Positions 20,131-31,092 are shown, counted from the first letter of the stretch. The stretch is DNA of 64,000 nucleotides from Thauera sp. K11 (GCF_002354895.1 NZ_CP023439.1:434001-498000), one strand, 5' to 3'. Program-made: numbers and translations. The notes: generated by a model not told the origin, from the letters alone.

Positions 20131-23045
20131 CAGGATTTTCCTCCCGGCTGCATGAGGCGCGTGGCGGTCTCGTCCGACGGCCGGCGCCACTGGAGATGCT
20201 GGCTGCGCAGCGACTGGTGGGCGAGTGCGACGAGGATCAGCGCCGTCGCGCCCACCACCAGCATGTACACGCCGAGGTCGAACGCGAGCACGGTCGACAG
20301 GTGCAGATCCCCCACGAGGGGAAGCGTGCCGTGCCAGGCCAGGGCGGAGAGGAAGGGCTGCGATGCCAGCCATGCTCCGGCGCCGGTCAGTCCCGCGGCG
20401 AGCAGGCCGAAGGCGATCCATTGCTGCGGCAGCACGCGCAGCCGCGCCTCGGTCCAGATGACGCCGCTGAAGATGTACTGCAGCAGGAAGGCGGTGGCGA
20501 GGATGAGGCCGCCGACGAAGCCGCCGCCCGGCGCATTGTGGCCGCGCAGCAGGAAGAAGACCGAGCTGAGCACGGCGATCGGCAGGATCAGCCTCGCCAG
20601 CACCGCGGGCAGCATCAGGTAGTCGCCCGGCAGGAGGCGCTGCGGATCGGGCGCTTCGGGCACTTCCTGCTCGCGCTGCTGCAGGGGCGGCGCCACGCTT
20701 TCCGGCGCGGGGCGGAAGCGGCGCAGCAGGGCATACACGGTGAGCGCGACGATGCCGACCACGGTGATCTCGCCCAGCGTGTCGAAGCCGCGGAAATCCA
20801 CCAGGATCACGTTCACCACGTTCCGGCCGGCGCCCTGCGGCAGCGACTGCGTCAGGAAGAAGGGCGCCAGGCCCTCCGCCACCGGGCGGGTGAGCATCAC
20901 GTAGGACAGCAGCGCCATGCCCGCGCCAGCGGCGATCGCCACCATCAGGTCGCGCAGGCGGCGCAGGCGCACGCGCACGCTGGCACGCTCGGCGGGGCGC
21001 CCTTCCTCCTGCGCCTGGATGCGCCGCGGCAGCCAGCGCAGCCCGAGCAGCAGCAGCAGCGTGGTCACGACCTCCACCATGGCCTGGGTCAGCGCCAGGT
21101 CGGGGGCGGAAAACCAGGCGAAGGTCAGCACCGTGGCGAGGCCCGCCCCGCCGGCGAAGATCAGCGCCGCCAGGCGGTGATACTTGGCCTGGTAGGCCGC
21201 GCCCAGCGCGCAAAGGCCGCCGATCAGCCACAGCAGCGCGAATGCCGGGTCGGCCGAGAGCCGCGTCAGGCTGCCCCAGGGCACGCCGGTTCGCCACAGC
21301 GGCAGCATGACGGCGCCCACCGCGAAGAGCACCAGTATCAGCAATTGCGTCTGCAGGCGGCGCGAGGCGACGCGCTCCGCGAACCAGCCGGCATAGGCGG
21401 ACAAGCGCGCCATGCTCCACTCGAACGCGCGTTTGCCGTCGAGGCGGAAGACGAGCAGCACGCCCGTCGCCTGCCGCCGCTGCAGCACGAGGTACAGCAC
21501 CGTGCCGCCGACCAGCGCGATCGCGCTCATCAAGAGCGGCAGGTTGAGGCCGTGCCAGACCGCGAGGCTGTACGTGGGGGTGTTCGCGCCCAGCACGGAG
21601 CCCACCGCCATCGACAGCGGCGTGCCCAGCGCCCAGTCGGGGAGGATGCCCACCACCAGGCAGGCCAGCACCAGCAGCGCGCTCGGCAGCAGCATCCACA
21701 GCGGCGGTTCGTGGGGCTTGCGCGGCAGGTCGGTGGCGCGGGGGCCGAAGAAGACCTGCAGGATGAAGCGCAGGGAATACGCCACGCTGAACGTGCTCGA
21801 GGCCACCGCGACCAGCGGCAGCAGTACGTGGGCGGGATCGGCGCGGTCGATGAACACGGTTTCGGCGAAGAACATCTCCTTCGACAGGAAGCCGTTGAGC
21901 AGCGGCACCCCGGCCATGGCCGCCGCCGACACGAGGGCGAGCGAGGCGGTCAGGGGCATCGCATGGCGCAGCCCGCTCAGGCGTCCCATGTCACGCGTCC
22001 CGGTTTCGTGGTCGACGATGCCGGTCGCCATGAACAGCGACGCCTTGAAGGTGGCGTGATTGACGACGTGGAACACGGCCGCGACCAGCGCCAGCGGGCT
22101 GTTGAGGCCGAGCAGCAGGGTGATCAGGCCGAGATGGCTGATGGTCGAGTAGGCGAGGACGCCCTTCATGTCGCGCTGGAAGGTCGCCGCGTAGGCGCCC
22201 AGCACCAGCGAGCACAGCCCCGCGCCGCCGACGATCCAGAACCATGCCTCGCTGCCGGCCAGCACCGGCCACAGCCGCGCCAGCAGGAACACGCCCGCCT
22301 TCACCATGGTGGCCGAGTGCAGGTAGGCCGATACGGGCGTCGGCGCAGCCATCGCATGCGGCAGCCAGAAGTGGAAGGGAAACTGGGCGCTCTTGGTCAG
22401 GGCGCCCAGGGCGATCAGGGCGAGGGCGGCCGGATACCACGGATGCTGGCGTATGGCCGTGCCGGCGGCGAACACGTCGTCCAGTTCGTAGCCGCCGGCC
22501 ATCTGGCCGAGCATGATGATCCCCGCCAGCATGCACAGTCCGCCCGTGCCGGTGACGATCAAGGCCATGCGCGCGCCGCGGCGGGCGTCGATGCGGTGGT
22601 TCCAGTACGCGATCAGCATGAACGAGACGAGGCTCGTCAGTTCCCAGAAGAACACCAGCTGGATCAGGTTGCCGGACAGCACCACGCCCAGCATCGATCC
22701 CATGAAGGCGAGGAAGAAGGAGAAGAAGCGGGGCACCGGATCGGCCGGCGACATGTAGTAGTGCGCGTACAGCACCACGAGCGCGCCCATCACCGTCACC
22801 AGCGCCGCGAACAGCCAGGCGAGGCCGTCGATGCGCAGCGAAAAGTCCAGGCCCATCACCCACGGCACAGCGAACCGCACGACGCCGGCCTCGGCCACTT
22901 CCGCGTACAGGCCGGCCACCAGCGCCGTGCAAGCCAGCGCCACCGCTCCCGCCAGCGCAGCGCCGGCACGGCGTGCATGTGCCGGCAGAAAGGACGCGAC
23001 CAGGCTGCCGACGAAGGGCAGCAGGACGATCAGCATCAGTTTCAT
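20130..23045 (-). CDS. mrpA: Mrp/Pha-type antiporter fused subunits A and B
   Basis: A 971-residue protein that joins MrpA (NuoL-like, about residues 1-780) to MrpB (about 800-950). In group 2 (Pha-type) mrp operons A and B are fused in this way, and the operon here accordingly has six rather than seven genes. MrpA hallmarks are [17 protein letters not shown], the [36 protein letters not shown] block with ion-path lysines, and HAFNH-like [14 protein letters not shown]. The MrpB part carries [19 protein letters not shown]. Together the operon exports Na+ (or K+) in exchange for H+ under alkaline or salt stress. It lies 423 bases after the CNNM gene stop, with a structured leader between. Confidence 0.96.
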   Translation of the reverse strand: MKLMLIVLLPFVGSLVASFLPAHARRAGAALAGAVALACTALVAGLYAEVAEAGVVRFAVPWVMGLDFSLRIDGLAWLFAALVTVMGALVVLYAHYYMSPADPVPRFFSFFLAFMGSMLGVVLSGNLIQLVFFWELTSLVSFMLIAYWNHRIDARRGARMALIVTGTGGLCMLAGIIMLGQMAGGYELDDVFAAGTAIRQHPWYPAALALIALGALTKSAQFPFHFWLPHAMAAPTPVSAYLHSATMVKAGVFLLARLWPVLAGSEAWFWIVGGAGLCSLVLGAYAATFQRDMKGVLAYSTISHLGLITLLLGLNSPLALVAAVFHVVNHATFKASLFMATGIVDHETGTRDMGRLSGLRHAMPLTASLALVSAAAMAGVPLLNGFLSKEMFFAETVFIDRADPAHVLLPLVAVASSTFSVAYSLRFILQVFFGPRATDLPRKPHEPPLWMLLPSALLVLACLVVGILPDWALGTPLSMAVGSVLGANTPTYSLAVWHGLNLPLLMSAIALVGGTVLYLVLQRRQATGVLLVFRLDGKRAFEWSMARLSAYAGWFAERVASRRLQTQLLILVLFAVGAVMLPLWRTGVPWGSLTRLSADPAFALLWLIGGLCALGAAYQAKYHRLAALIFAGGAGLATVLTFAWFSAPDLALTQAMVEVVTTLLLLLGLRWLPRRIQAQEEGRPAERASVRVRLRRLRDLMVAIAAGAGMALLSYVMLTRPVAEGLAPFFLTQSLPQGAGRNVVNVILVDFRGFDTLGEITVVGIVALTVYALLRRFRPAPESVAPPLQQREQEVPEAPDPQRLLPGDYLMLPAVLARLILPIAVLSSVFFLLRGHNAPGGGFVGGLILATAFLLQYIFSGVIWTEARLRVLPQQWIAFGLLAAGLTGAGAWLASQPFLSALAWHGTLPLVGDLHLSTVLAFDLGVYMLVVGATALILVALAHQSLRSQHLQWRRPSDETATRLMQPGGKS

Positions 23046-23468
23046 GCTTCGGTCACTCCGAAGTCACGCCGCATCGAATTTCCTCTCAAGCCAAAAAATG
23101 TTGTTCCGCTTCCCGTGCGGTCTTCCGCCCGTGTCCGCTGTCTTGCGCCAGGCGCGGGCCCGCACGGACGCAGCCGTCGGCGGCCGGGCGAGCCGGCCGC
23201 AGAGATACACAGCGAGGAAGGACGGACAGGTGGCCGTGCCCGGTCGCATGCGATGCCGTACGGCCCCATCCGCGCGTGTCCGGTCCGCGCCCGGCAGACC
23301 GCATGCGGCGGAGTCCGTTTCCGCCGGCATCGGCTCCGCTTAGAGAGGGCGCGGGGTCCGCAAAAGTTTCATCGCGCACCGGCGATGGCCGCGTCGCCGC
23401 GGCAGCATCCGGCCCGCAGCCATCCCGGCGCGGACATGGCATGTGTCAGTTGTCGGGGTGTTCCGTCG
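23046..23468 (-). promoter_or_regulatory. Mrp operon leader region
   Basis: 423 bases with no full-size gene. Reading on the minus strand, a possible 10-codon ORF (23372-23340) is followed at once by strongly self-complementary sequence. GCGGAGCCG at about 23339-23331 can pair with CGGACTCCGC at about 23317-23308. CCGCGCCC inside the short ORF can pair with GGGCGCGG about 50 bases further on, enclosing that hairpin, and CCGCATGCGG is a perfect palindrome inside the loop. A purine-rich GAGAGGAAA-like site lies nearer the mrpA start. This looks like a regulatory mRNA leader, either attenuator or riboswitch-like. I do not recognise a known class. Confidence 0.5.
23340..23372 (-). CDS. possible leader peptide of the Mrp operon
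   Basis: An ATG at 23372 opens an 11-codon frame including TAA, encoding MKLLRTPRPL. It has two prolines near the end and only a weak ribosome site. Its last codons overlap one arm of the leader stem described for this region, so ribosome stalling at the Pro codons could change the fold. The peptide is hypothetical; short frames of this size arise easily by chance. Confidence 0.3.
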   Translation of the reverse strand: MKLLRTPRPL

Positions 23469-24776
23469 TCAGGTTGCCGGCCTCGGGCTCGGGGCGGGCG
23501 GAACACGGCTGGCGAGCACCTTGTCGATGCGTTTGCCGTCGAGATCGACCACTTCCAGCCGCCAGTCCTCCCAAACGGTGATGTCTCCGGTATGCGGCAG
23601 CCGGCCCAGCAGCCACATGACCATGCCCGACAGGGTGTGATAGCGGCCGCGCTCTTCCTCGGGCACGGTCTTCAGTTCCAGCCGGTCCTTGAGTTCGGGG
23701 ACCGGGATCAGTCCGTCGAGCAGCCAGGAGCCGTCCTCGCGCTGCACCGCCCAGGCTTCTTCCAGGCTGTGCGGCTGGAACTCGCCCGTCACCGCTTCCA
23801 GCACGTCCTGCAGCGTGACCATGCCCTGCACCTCGCCGTATTCGTCGATGACGAACACGGTGTGCGTGCTCGAGGCGCGGAACTGCTCCAGCAGTTCCAT
23901 GCCGGTCAGCGATTCCGGGACGAACACCGGCATCTGCAACTGGTGCGTGAGGTCGGCCTTGCCGCCCTTGAGCGTCTGGTTGAAGAGCTGCTTCGAGGAG
24001 ATGATGCCGAGGATCTCGTCGAGGCCGCCGCGGCATACCGGGAAGCGCGAGTGGTTCGATTCGGCCATGCGCGCGAGGTTCTCGTCGAGCGGGCGCGTGA
24101 TGTCCAGCCAGACGATGTCCGAGCGCGGCACCATCAGCGAGCCGATCTGGCGATCGTCGAGGCGGAACACGTTGCGCACCATCTCGTGCTCGCTCTTCTC
24201 GATGATGCCCGCTTCCGAGCCTTCTTCGAGCAGCGCGTGGATTTCTTCCTCGGTGACGCTCGGCCCGCTCTCGTCGCGCTTGCCCATCACCTTCAGCAGC
24301 AGCGCCGTCGACCAGGTCAGCAGCCGCACGAAGGGCCGCGACGCGATGGCGAGCGCGTTCATCGGCCGCGCCACGAGCCGGGCGATGCCTTCCGGGTTGA
24401 TCTGTCCGATGCGCTTCGGCACCAGTTCGCCGACGACGATGGAGACGTAGGTGATGACCATCACGACCAGCACCGTGGCCACGATGCCGCTGACGTCGCC
24501 GTCCATGCCCAGGCGCTGCAGCCAGCGGGCGAACGGCTCGGCGAGCGCGGCTTCGCCGACGATGCCGTTGAGGATGCCGATCGAGGTGATGCCGATCTGT
24601 ATGGTGGAGAGAAAGCGGGTGGGCTCCTCGCCCAGCTTGATGGCTACCGCGGCGGCGGTGTCGCCGTCCTCGGCGAGGCGTGCGAGACGGGCCCTGCGTG
24701 CGGTGACGAGGGCGATTTCGGACATGGCGAATGCACCGTTCAGGATGATCAGCGCGATCAGGATGAATATTTCCAT
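23469..24776 (-). CDS. CNNM/CorC-HlyC family membrane protein with CBS pair
   Basis: A 435-residue protein with domains in the order DUF21/CNNM membrane domain (residues 1-about 180; MEIFILIALIILNGAFAMSEIALV), two CBS domains (about 200-330; MVPRSDIVWLDI and HTVFVIDEYGEVQGMVTLQDVLEA), and a C-terminal CorC_HlyC domain (about 345-425). Proteins of this class are commonly labelled hemolysin but are thought to be Mg2+/Co2+ or Na+-linked efflux proteins. It is upstream of and co-directional with the Mrp antiporter, and divergent from accA. The start ATG is the family start. Confidence 0.93.
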   Translation of the reverse strand: MEIFILIALIILNGAFAMSEIALVTARRARLARLAEDGDTAAAVAIKLGEEPTRFLSTIQIGITSIGILNGIVGEAALAEPFARWLQRLGMDGDVSGIVATVLVVMVITYVSIVVGELVPKRIGQINPEGIARLVARPMNALAIASRPFVRLLTWSTALLLKVMGKRDESGPSVTEEEIHALLEEGSEAGIIEKSEHEMVRNVFRLDDRQIGSLMVPRSDIVWLDITRPLDENLARMAESNHSRFPVCRGGLDEILGIISSKQLFNQTLKGGKADLTHQLQMPVFVPESLTGMELLEQFRASSTHTVFVIDEYGEVQGMVTLQDVLEAVTGEFQPHSLEEAWAVQREDGSWLLDGLIPVPELKDRLELKTVPEEERGRYHTLSGMVMWLLGRLPHTGDITVWEDWRLEVVDLDGKRIDKVLASRVPPAPSPRPAT

Positions 24777-24968
24777 GGCGCGGCGCCCGCACGGCCCCGC
24801 TACTCCTTCTGTTTGTTTCGACAGCAGAAATCATGCCCGATTTGAGGGGTTTCTGTCATCCTCATTTGATTACGGTCCGTTCGCCGCCCGCATGCTGCGC
24901 CTGCGGGTGGAGCGGCTTCCCGGCCGCAGGGGTTACAATGGCTGCCGTTTTTTTCTGAGAATGGCTGG
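24777..24968. promoter_or_regulatory. divergent promoter region of CNNM gene and accA
   Basis: For the minus strand, ATGACA (complement of 24854-24859) and CATGAT (complement of 24830-24835) are 18 bases apart and could form the CNNM promoter. For the plus strand, TACAAT at 24934-24939 is a good -10 for accA, with no clear -35. AccA has a weak ribosome site upstream of ATG 24969. Confidence 0.4.
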
Positions 24969-25934
<966 letters not shown>

Positions 25935-25935
25935 C

Positions 25936-27249
25936 GTGCCCGGCGCGGTTGCCGGCGTGCTGGCGCGGGCCGGCGTCACGTCCGGCAGCCGGTTGTGCTG
26001 CTGCCTGTCCGGCGGCGTCGATTCGGTCGTGCTGCTGCACGCGCTGTGCGAGGCGCGGGACGGCCTGGGCTTCACGCTGAGCGCCGCCCACGTCCACCAC
26101 GGACTCAGCCCGCACGCGGACGACTGGCTCGCCTTCTGCCGCGATCTCTGCGCGCGGCTGGGCCTTCCCTTCCTTTCCTTTCGCGTCGCCGTGCGGCGCG
26201 ACGATCCGCAGGGCCTCGAGGCGGCGGCGCGCGCGGCGCGCCACGCCGCGCTGGCGCAGGTCGCGTGCGACTGGCTGGCGTTCGGCCACCATCAGGACGA
26301 CCAGGCCGAAACCCTGCTGTTCCGCCTCTTCCGCGGGACCGGCGTGCGGGGCGCGGCGGCGATGGCGGAGATGGAACCGCCGGCCGATGGGCGCGCCGGG
26401 CGCCTGCGTCCGCTGCTCGGCCTGCGCCGGGCGCGGATCGCGGCCTGGGCGCGGGAACGCGGCCTGGCCTGGATCGAGGATGAGAGCAACGCCGATCCCC
26501 GCTTCGCCCGCAACGACATCCGCCATCGCATCGTTCCCGCCATCGAGCCGGCCTTTCCGGCGGTGGTGCCGGTCCTGGCGCGCGCCGCCGGGCATTTCCG
26601 CGAAGCCGGCGAACTGCTCGACCAGCTCGCGGCGCTCGACGAGGCCGCGTGCGGCGGCACGATGCTCGAACGCGATGCCCTGCTGCGCCTGGACGATGCC
26701 CGGCTCGCCAACCTGCTGCGCTGGCAGGCGCGGCGGCATGGGGCCGCGGCGCCTTCGCGCAACCGGCTGGCCGAGGCCCTGCGGCAGTTGCGCGGAACCG
26801 CGGCGCAGCACCCCCTGCGCCTGTCCCTCGGAGCGCTGGCATGTTGCGCCTATCGCGGCCGGATCTGGCTCGAAGACGCGGAACCGCCCGTCCCACCGGC
26901 GCCGCAGCCGTGGTGCGGCGAGCCGCGCCTGCCCTGGGCGGGCGGCTGGGTGGCGTTCGCTCCCGCCGTCGGTGCGGGGCTGTCGCGGGCGATGCTCGAG
27001 CGTGGTGCGGCGCTGCGGCTGGTTCCGCGCGCGTCGGGACTGCGCCTGCGCATGGCGGCGGACCGGCCTCGCCGCAGCTTCAAGAATCTGTGCCAGGAGG
27101 CGGGGATTCCCGCCTGGCTGCGCGAGCGGCTGCCCGTGCTGGAGGTCGATGGCGTTCCGGCCTGGGCGGGGGGCATCGGCTGCGCCGCCGGATTCGCCTG
27201 CGCGCCGGGCGAGGCGGGCATCGAACCGGTGTGGCGGACGCGCGCCTGA
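25936..27249 (+). CDS. tilS: tRNA(Ile)-lysidine synthase
   Basis: TilS attaches lysine to C34 of tRNA-Ile(CAU) so that it reads AUA, an essential step. The PP-loop ATP site CLSGGVDSVVLLHAL lies at about residues 23-38, with the later conserved FGHHQDDQAETLLFRLFRGTG and EDESNADPRFARNDIRHRIVP. A C-terminal TilS domain ends the 437-residue protein. I choose GTG 25936, one base after the accA stop, because AAGGAG is suitably placed; an ATG at 25906 inside accA would give 447 residues. Very high GC and Arg/Ala content is typical of this gene. Confidence 0.93.
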   Translation: MPGAVAGVLARAGVTSGSRLCCCLSGGVDSVVLLHALCEARDGLGFTLSAAHVHHGLSPHADDWLAFCRDLCARLGLPFLSFRVAVRRDDPQGLEAAARAARHAALAQVACDWLAFGHHQDDQAETLLFRLFRGTGVRGAAAMAEMEPPADGRAGRLRPLLGLRRARIAAWARERGLAWIEDESNADPRFARNDIRHRIVPAIEPAFPAVVPVLARAAGHFREAGELLDQLAALDEAACGGTMLERDALLRLDDARLANLLRWQARRHGAAAPSRNRLAEALRQLRGTAAQHPLRLSLGALACCAYRGRIWLEDAEPPVPPAPQPWCGEPRLPWAGGWVAFAPAVGAGLSRAMLERGAALRLVPRASGLRLRMAADRPRRSFKNLCQEAGIPAWLRERLPVLEVDGVPAWAGGIGCAAGFACAPGEAGIEPVWRTRA

Positions 27250-27304
27250 TTGCCGGCGGGTGGTCTGCGCCACCCGTTCGCCCGCGCGCGGGATGCGCGG
27301 CGGA

Positions 27305-27907
27305 TCAACTGCGCAGGGTGGTGAGCATCTGCGCCAGTTCGACCGCGGAACGCACACGCATCTTCTCGAACACGCGCGAGCGATGCGCCTCGACGGTGCG
27401 CATCGAGATCGACAGCCGGTCGGCGATGACCTTGTTGTAGAGGCCGTCGAGGATCAGTTCCATCACCTCGCGCTCGCGCGTGCTGAGTGTGGTCAGACGC
27501 GCCTCGATCGTGTCGCGGTCGGCGGCCGCGCGCTGTTGCGCGCAGTCGTGGGCGATCGCTTTCTCGACCAGGGCGGCGAGGTCGAGGTCGTTGAACGGTT
27601 TCTCGATGAAGTCGAAGGCGCCTTTCTTCAGTGCCGCGACGGCCATCGGCACGTCGCCGTGGCCGGTGATGAAGATCACCGGGAGCATGCTGCCGCGCGT
27701 GTTGAGGAGGTCGAAGCATTCCAGCCCGCTCATGCCGGCCATGCGGATGTCGAGCACGATGCAGCCGCGCCAGCCGGGTTGCCATTCGGCGAGGAAGGCT
27801 TCGCCGCCCGGCCACACGCGGCAGGGGACGTTGCGCGTCTTGAGCAACCAGGCGAGCGCATCGCGAATGGCTTCGTCGTCGTCGATGATGTGGGCGATGG
27901 CGGTCAT
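27305..27907 (-). CDS. dctR: C4-dicarboxylate response regulator (FixJ/NarL type), DctR-like
   Basis: A 200-residue regulator with a receiver domain (residues 5-120; acidic pair Asp10/Asp11, phosphoacceptor Asp53 in CIVLDIRMAG, Lys in FIEKPF) and a LuxR-type helix-turn-helix (about 137-198; LSTREREVMELILDGLYNKVIADRL). It overlaps the sensor kinase gene by 4 bases. With TRAP transporter genes divergent next door, this matches DctSR systems, as in Rhodobacter, that induce dctPQM on C4-dicarboxylates. It is not the NtrC-like DctD type, so its target promoter would not need sigma-54. Confidence 0.88.
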   Translation of the reverse strand: MTAIAHIIDDDEAIRDALAWLLKTRNVPCRVWPGGEAFLAEWQPGWRGCIVLDIRMAGMSGLECFDLLNTRGSMLPVIFITGHGDVPMAVAALKKGAFDFIEKPFNDLDLAALVEKAIAHDCAQQRAAADRDTIEARLTTLSTREREVMELILDGLYNKVIADRLSISMRTVEAHRSRVFEKMRVRSAVELAQMLTTLRS

Positions 27908-29877
27908 GCGGGCTCCACGGGAAGCGTGAGGATGAAGACGGTGCCGCCACCCGGATTGGGTTCGAAGCCCAGGCGGCCGTGGTGCAGTTCGGCGATCGAG
28001 CGGCAGATGTTGAGCCCCATGCCCATGCCTTCGGCCTTGGTCGTGTAGAAGGGCTGGAACAGCCGCTCGGCGGCTTCGGGCGAGATGCCCGCGCCGCGGT
28101 CGGCCACGCGGACCGTCACGTGGCTGCCCTCCAGGCGGGTGGCGATGTGGACCAGGCGGCGGTCGGCGGGGTTGGCCTGCATCGCATCCATGCCGTTGCG
28201 CACCAGGTTGACCGCCACCTGTTCGATCATCACCGCATCGGCTTCCACCGCCGGCAGGCCGGCAACGAGGTCGGTGACGATGTGCATGCCGCGCTTGCGC
28301 ACGTCGGCCTCGAGCAGGCCCACCGCATCGCGGATCACCGCATTCAGGTCGAGCGGTTCGCGCTTGGGTTCGGCACGGCGCACGAAATCGTGCACCCGGC
28401 GGATGATCTCGCCCGCGCGCCGGGCCTGGCGGCCGATCTTCTCGTGGATCCCGAGCAGTTCGTCGCCGTCCGGCGCCGCCATCTTCAGGCGATTGATGCA
28501 GCCGCTGTTGTAGGTGGCGATCGCGGCCAGCGGCTGGTTCAGTTCGTGGGCCAGCGTGGACGCCATCTCGCCCATCGTCACCAGGCGCGAGGTGGCCTGC
28601 AGGCGTTCTTCCTGCTGGCGGGCGAGTTCGCGTGCGCGCTTGCGTTCGGTGATGTCCAGCACCGAGCCCATCCAGCCGGTGTGGCGCCCCTGCGCGTCGA
28701 TCAGCGGCGCCTCGAAAATGAGCACGTCGAGCACGTCGCCATTCTTGCGCCGCAACTGGACCTCGGTGCCGCCGGGGGCCGAGCCGCTGGTCAGGATCTG
28801 CTTGTGCAGCTCGAAGGTCTGCTCGAGGTGCTCCGGGTCCCAGTAGGGCATCGGCGCCTTGTGGCCGAGCAGCTCGTCGGCGCTGTAGCCGGTCATCTGG
28901 CAGAAGGCCGTGTTCACATAGGTGAGCCGCCCTTCGCGGTCGCGCGCCCGCATGCCGGTGATCATCGAGTTCTCCATCGCCTTGCGGTAGGCGGACTCTT
29001 CGCGCAATGCCGCTTCCGCCGCCTGGCGGCGTGCGAGCTGGCGCCGCAACTGCCACACGCTCCAGACGATGACCACGCCGAACAGCACGATGGCGCCGCC
29101 GAGCAGCAGCGTCACCCAGCGCGTCTCGCTCTTGTAGGCGGTGACCTGCAGGGTGAGTCCGTGGCCGGGGGGCTCGAGCGGCGTGGTGTAGCTGCGCTGC
29201 GCGGCCAGCGGCGCGATCTTCGAGCGCGCGGCGATCTCGACGCCGTCCGTATCGTGTACCGCGACCCGGTAGCGCTCGGAGAACCACCACGGCAATTCGC
29301 GGACGACGAGGTTCGGCAGCGAATAGACGCCCACCACCACGCCCAGCAGGCCCTGATCCGTCCATATCGGCACGTGGACCTCGAAGCGCGCCTCGCCGTC
29401 GGCGGCGCGGTACGCGGGCCCGTATATCGGCTGCTCGCCGCCGCGCGCGAGTGCGAAGGTCAGTGCTCCGTCCGCTTCCGCCGGCTTCGCGTAGGTGCCG
29501 GCATCGCCGGCATGCGGCGGCAGCGCGCCGACCACGCGCTGGTCGGGCGACAGCCAGGTGACGCGGACCAGCCCGCGCTCGGCGCTCAGCAGATGCCGCA
29601 ACTGCGCTTCCGTCTGCGGCGACAACGGGCCGTCGCCGAGCAGCCCGGGGCCGAGCTGCTGCAGGCTGGCCTCGTTGCGGTCGAGCTGGAAGCGCAGGTT
29701 CTGCTCCATCCACAACACGTCGCTGATGAGCGCCGCCTGCTGTTCGTCGGCGTCGCGCTGGCGCGTCAGCCATACCAGCGCGGTGATCGCGCCGAGGAAC
29801 AGGGCGAGCGCGAGATAGGGCAGGTGGCTGAGCCAGCGCGAACGCGCGGGCTGATCGGCGGCGGGGACGGCTTCCAT
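27904..29877 (-). CDS. dctS: C4-dicarboxylate sensor histidine kinase, DctS-like
   Basis: A 657-residue inner-membrane sensor. A first helix (residues 18-37) and second helix (254-274) bracket a periplasmic ligand domain of about 215 residues. A PAS domain (about 295-410) follows, then the H-box GEMASTLAHELNQPL with His444, and the N, G1 (DRGAGISPEAAERLFQPF) and G2 (TKAEGMGMGLNICRSI) ATP-site boxes. Start ATG 29877 lies just before the first helix; longer open frames to 30070 are not supported. The partner regulator gene overlaps its end by 4 bases. Ligand specificity for C4-dicarboxylates is inferred from the adjacent transporter. Confidence 0.9.
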   Translation of the reverse strand: MEAVPAADQPARSRWLSHLPYLALALFLGAITALVWLTRQRDADEQQAALISDVLWMEQNLRFQLDRNEASLQQLGPGLLGDGPLSPQTEAQLRHLLSAERGLVRVTWLSPDQRVVGALPPHAGDAGTYAKPAEADGALTFALARGGEQPIYGPAYRAADGEARFEVHVPIWTDQGLLGVVVGVYSLPNLVVRELPWWFSERYRVAVHDTDGVEIAARSKIAPLAAQRSYTTPLEPPGHGLTLQVTAYKSETRWVTLLLGGAIVLFGVVIVWSVWQLRRQLARRQAAEAALREESAYRKAMENSMITGMRARDREGRLTYVNTAFCQMTGYSADELLGHKAPMPYWDPEHLEQTFELHKQILTSGSAPGGTEVQLRRKNGDVLDVLIFEAPLIDAQGRHTGWMGSVLDITERKRARELARQQEERLQATSRLVTMGEMASTLAHELNQPLAAIATYNSGCINRLKMAAPDGDELLGIHEKIGRQARRAGEIIRRVHDFVRRAEPKREPLDLNAVIRDAVGLLEADVRKRGMHIVTDLVAGLPAVEADAVMIEQVAVNLVRNGMDAMQANPADRRLVHIATRLEGSHVTVRVADRGAGISPEAAERLFQPFYTTKAEGMGMGLNICRSIAELHHGRLGFEPNPGGGTVFILTLPVEPA

Positions 29878-30087
29878 CGCAGTCGGGCTCAGCGATGCGT
29901 GCGGCGGTGCGGGCCGCCGTACTTGCGGATGTCCACAATAGGCAAGCGCGAATTTCCGGCCAGATACTGCGGCCACGCCCAGGCCGTGGCCTGCGGGCCG
30001 CGGCCCGCCGAACGCCCGGGCGTCCATCCGGACGAGCCGTTCCGGACGCTACCGATAAAGACGTTTTCACACAAAGGAGAGGGAGTC
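29878..30087. promoter_or_regulatory. divergent dctS / dctP control region
   Basis: 210 bases between divergent genes. An inverted repeat, CTTGC (29922-29926) and GCAAG (29942-29946), with centres 20 bases apart, flanks a locally AT-richer stretch and could be a DctR operator. No consensus sigma-70 or sigma-54 promoter stands out. AAAGGAGAGGG just before dctP is a strong ribosome site. Confidence 0.35.
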
Positions 30088-31092
30088 ATGAAGATTCGCG
30101 CGCTACTGATCGGTCTGGTCGCCGTCGGGCTGTCTGCGGCGGCGGTGGCGGCCGAGCCCATCGTGATCAAGTTCAGCCACGTCGTCGCCAACGATACGCC
30201 CAAGGGCAAGGCGGCCGAAAAGTTCAAGGAACTCGCGGAAAAATACACCGGCGGTGCGGTCAAGGTCGAGGTCTATCCCAACAGCACGCTGTACAAGGAC
30301 AAGGAAGAGATGGAGGCGCTGCAGTTGGGCGCAGTGCAGGTGCTCGCACCGTCCCTGGCCAAGTTCGGTCCGCTCGGCGTGAAGGAATTCGAGGTGTTCG
30401 ACCTGCCGTACATCTTCGACGGCTACGACGACCTGCACAAGGTGACCAAGGGTGCGGTGGGCAGGCAGTTGTTCGCCAAGCTGGAATCCAAGGGCATCAA
30501 GGGCCTGGCCTACTGGGACAACGGCTTCAAGTCCTTCTCCGCCAATACGCCGATCAAGACGCCTGAGGATCTCAGGGGCAAGAAGATGCGCATCCAGTCG
30601 TCCAAGGTGCTCGAGGAACAGATGCGCGAGCTGAAGGCGCTGCCCCAGGTGATGGCGTTCTCGGAGGTGTACCAGGCGCTGCAGACCGGGGTGGTGGATG
30701 GCACCGAGAACCCGATCTCCAATCTGTATACGCAGAAGATGCACGAGGTGCAGAAGCATCTCGCGCTGACCGATCACGGCTACCTCGGTTATGCGGTGAT
30801 CACCAACAAGAAGTTCTGGGACGGCCTGCCCGCCGGCGTGCGTACCCAGCTCGAGAAGGCGATGCAGGAATCCACCGACTACGCCAACAGGATCGCCAAG
30901 GAAGAGAACGACAAGGCGCTCGAGGCGGTGCAGGCTTCGGGCAAGACCCAGGTGGTGAAGCTGACCGATGCCGAACGCCTGGCCTTCAAGAAAGCCCTCG
31001 TGCCGGTGCACAAGAAGATGGAGTCGCGCATCGGCGCCGACCTGATCCAGTCCATCTACAAGGAAACCGGCTTCGATCCGTCCAGGTTCTGA
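30088..31092 (+). CDS. dctP: TRAP transporter C4-dicarboxylate-binding protein
   Basis: The 334-residue periplasmic solute receptor of a TRAP transporter. Signal peptide residues 1-22 (ending AVAA before EPIVIKFSHVV). The family signature FSHVVANDTPKGKAAEKFKELAEKYTGG and the later block GKKMRIQSSKVLEEQMRELKALPQVMAFSEVYQALQTGVVDGTENP hold the ligand-binding Arg and Asn regions. Binds succinate-, fumarate- or malate-type acids by family knowledge. A hairpin with a T-run follows before dctQ, so dctP mRNA should exceed that of the membrane subunits. Confidence 0.95.
   Translation: MKIRALLIGLVAVGLSAAAVAAEPIVIKFSHVVANDTPKGKAAEKFKELAEKYTGGAVKVEVYPNSTLYKDKEEMEALQLGAVQVLAPSLAKFGPLGVKEFEVFDLPYIFDGYDDLHKVTKGAVGRQLFAKLESKGIKGLAYWDNGFKSFSANTPIKTPEDLRGKKMRIQSSKVLEEQMRELKALPQVMAFSEVYQALQTGVVDGTENPISNLYTQKMHEVQKHLALTDHGYLGYAVITNKKFWDGLPAGVRTQLEKAMQESTDYANRIAKEENDKALEAVQASGKTQVVKLTDAERLAFKKALVPVHKKMESRIGADLIQSIYKETGFDPSRF

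Noticed and set aside
23046..23380. yybP-ykoY manganese riboswitch upstream of the Mrp operon
   Set aside because: I could not find its conserved loop sequences; the leader is structured but of no class I recognise.
20196..24845. 1549-codon plus-strand open frame opposite mrpA and the CNNM gene
   Set aside because: Antisense shadow spanning two unrelated conserved minus-strand genes and their intergenic region; composition is His/Arg/Gln-rich without domains.
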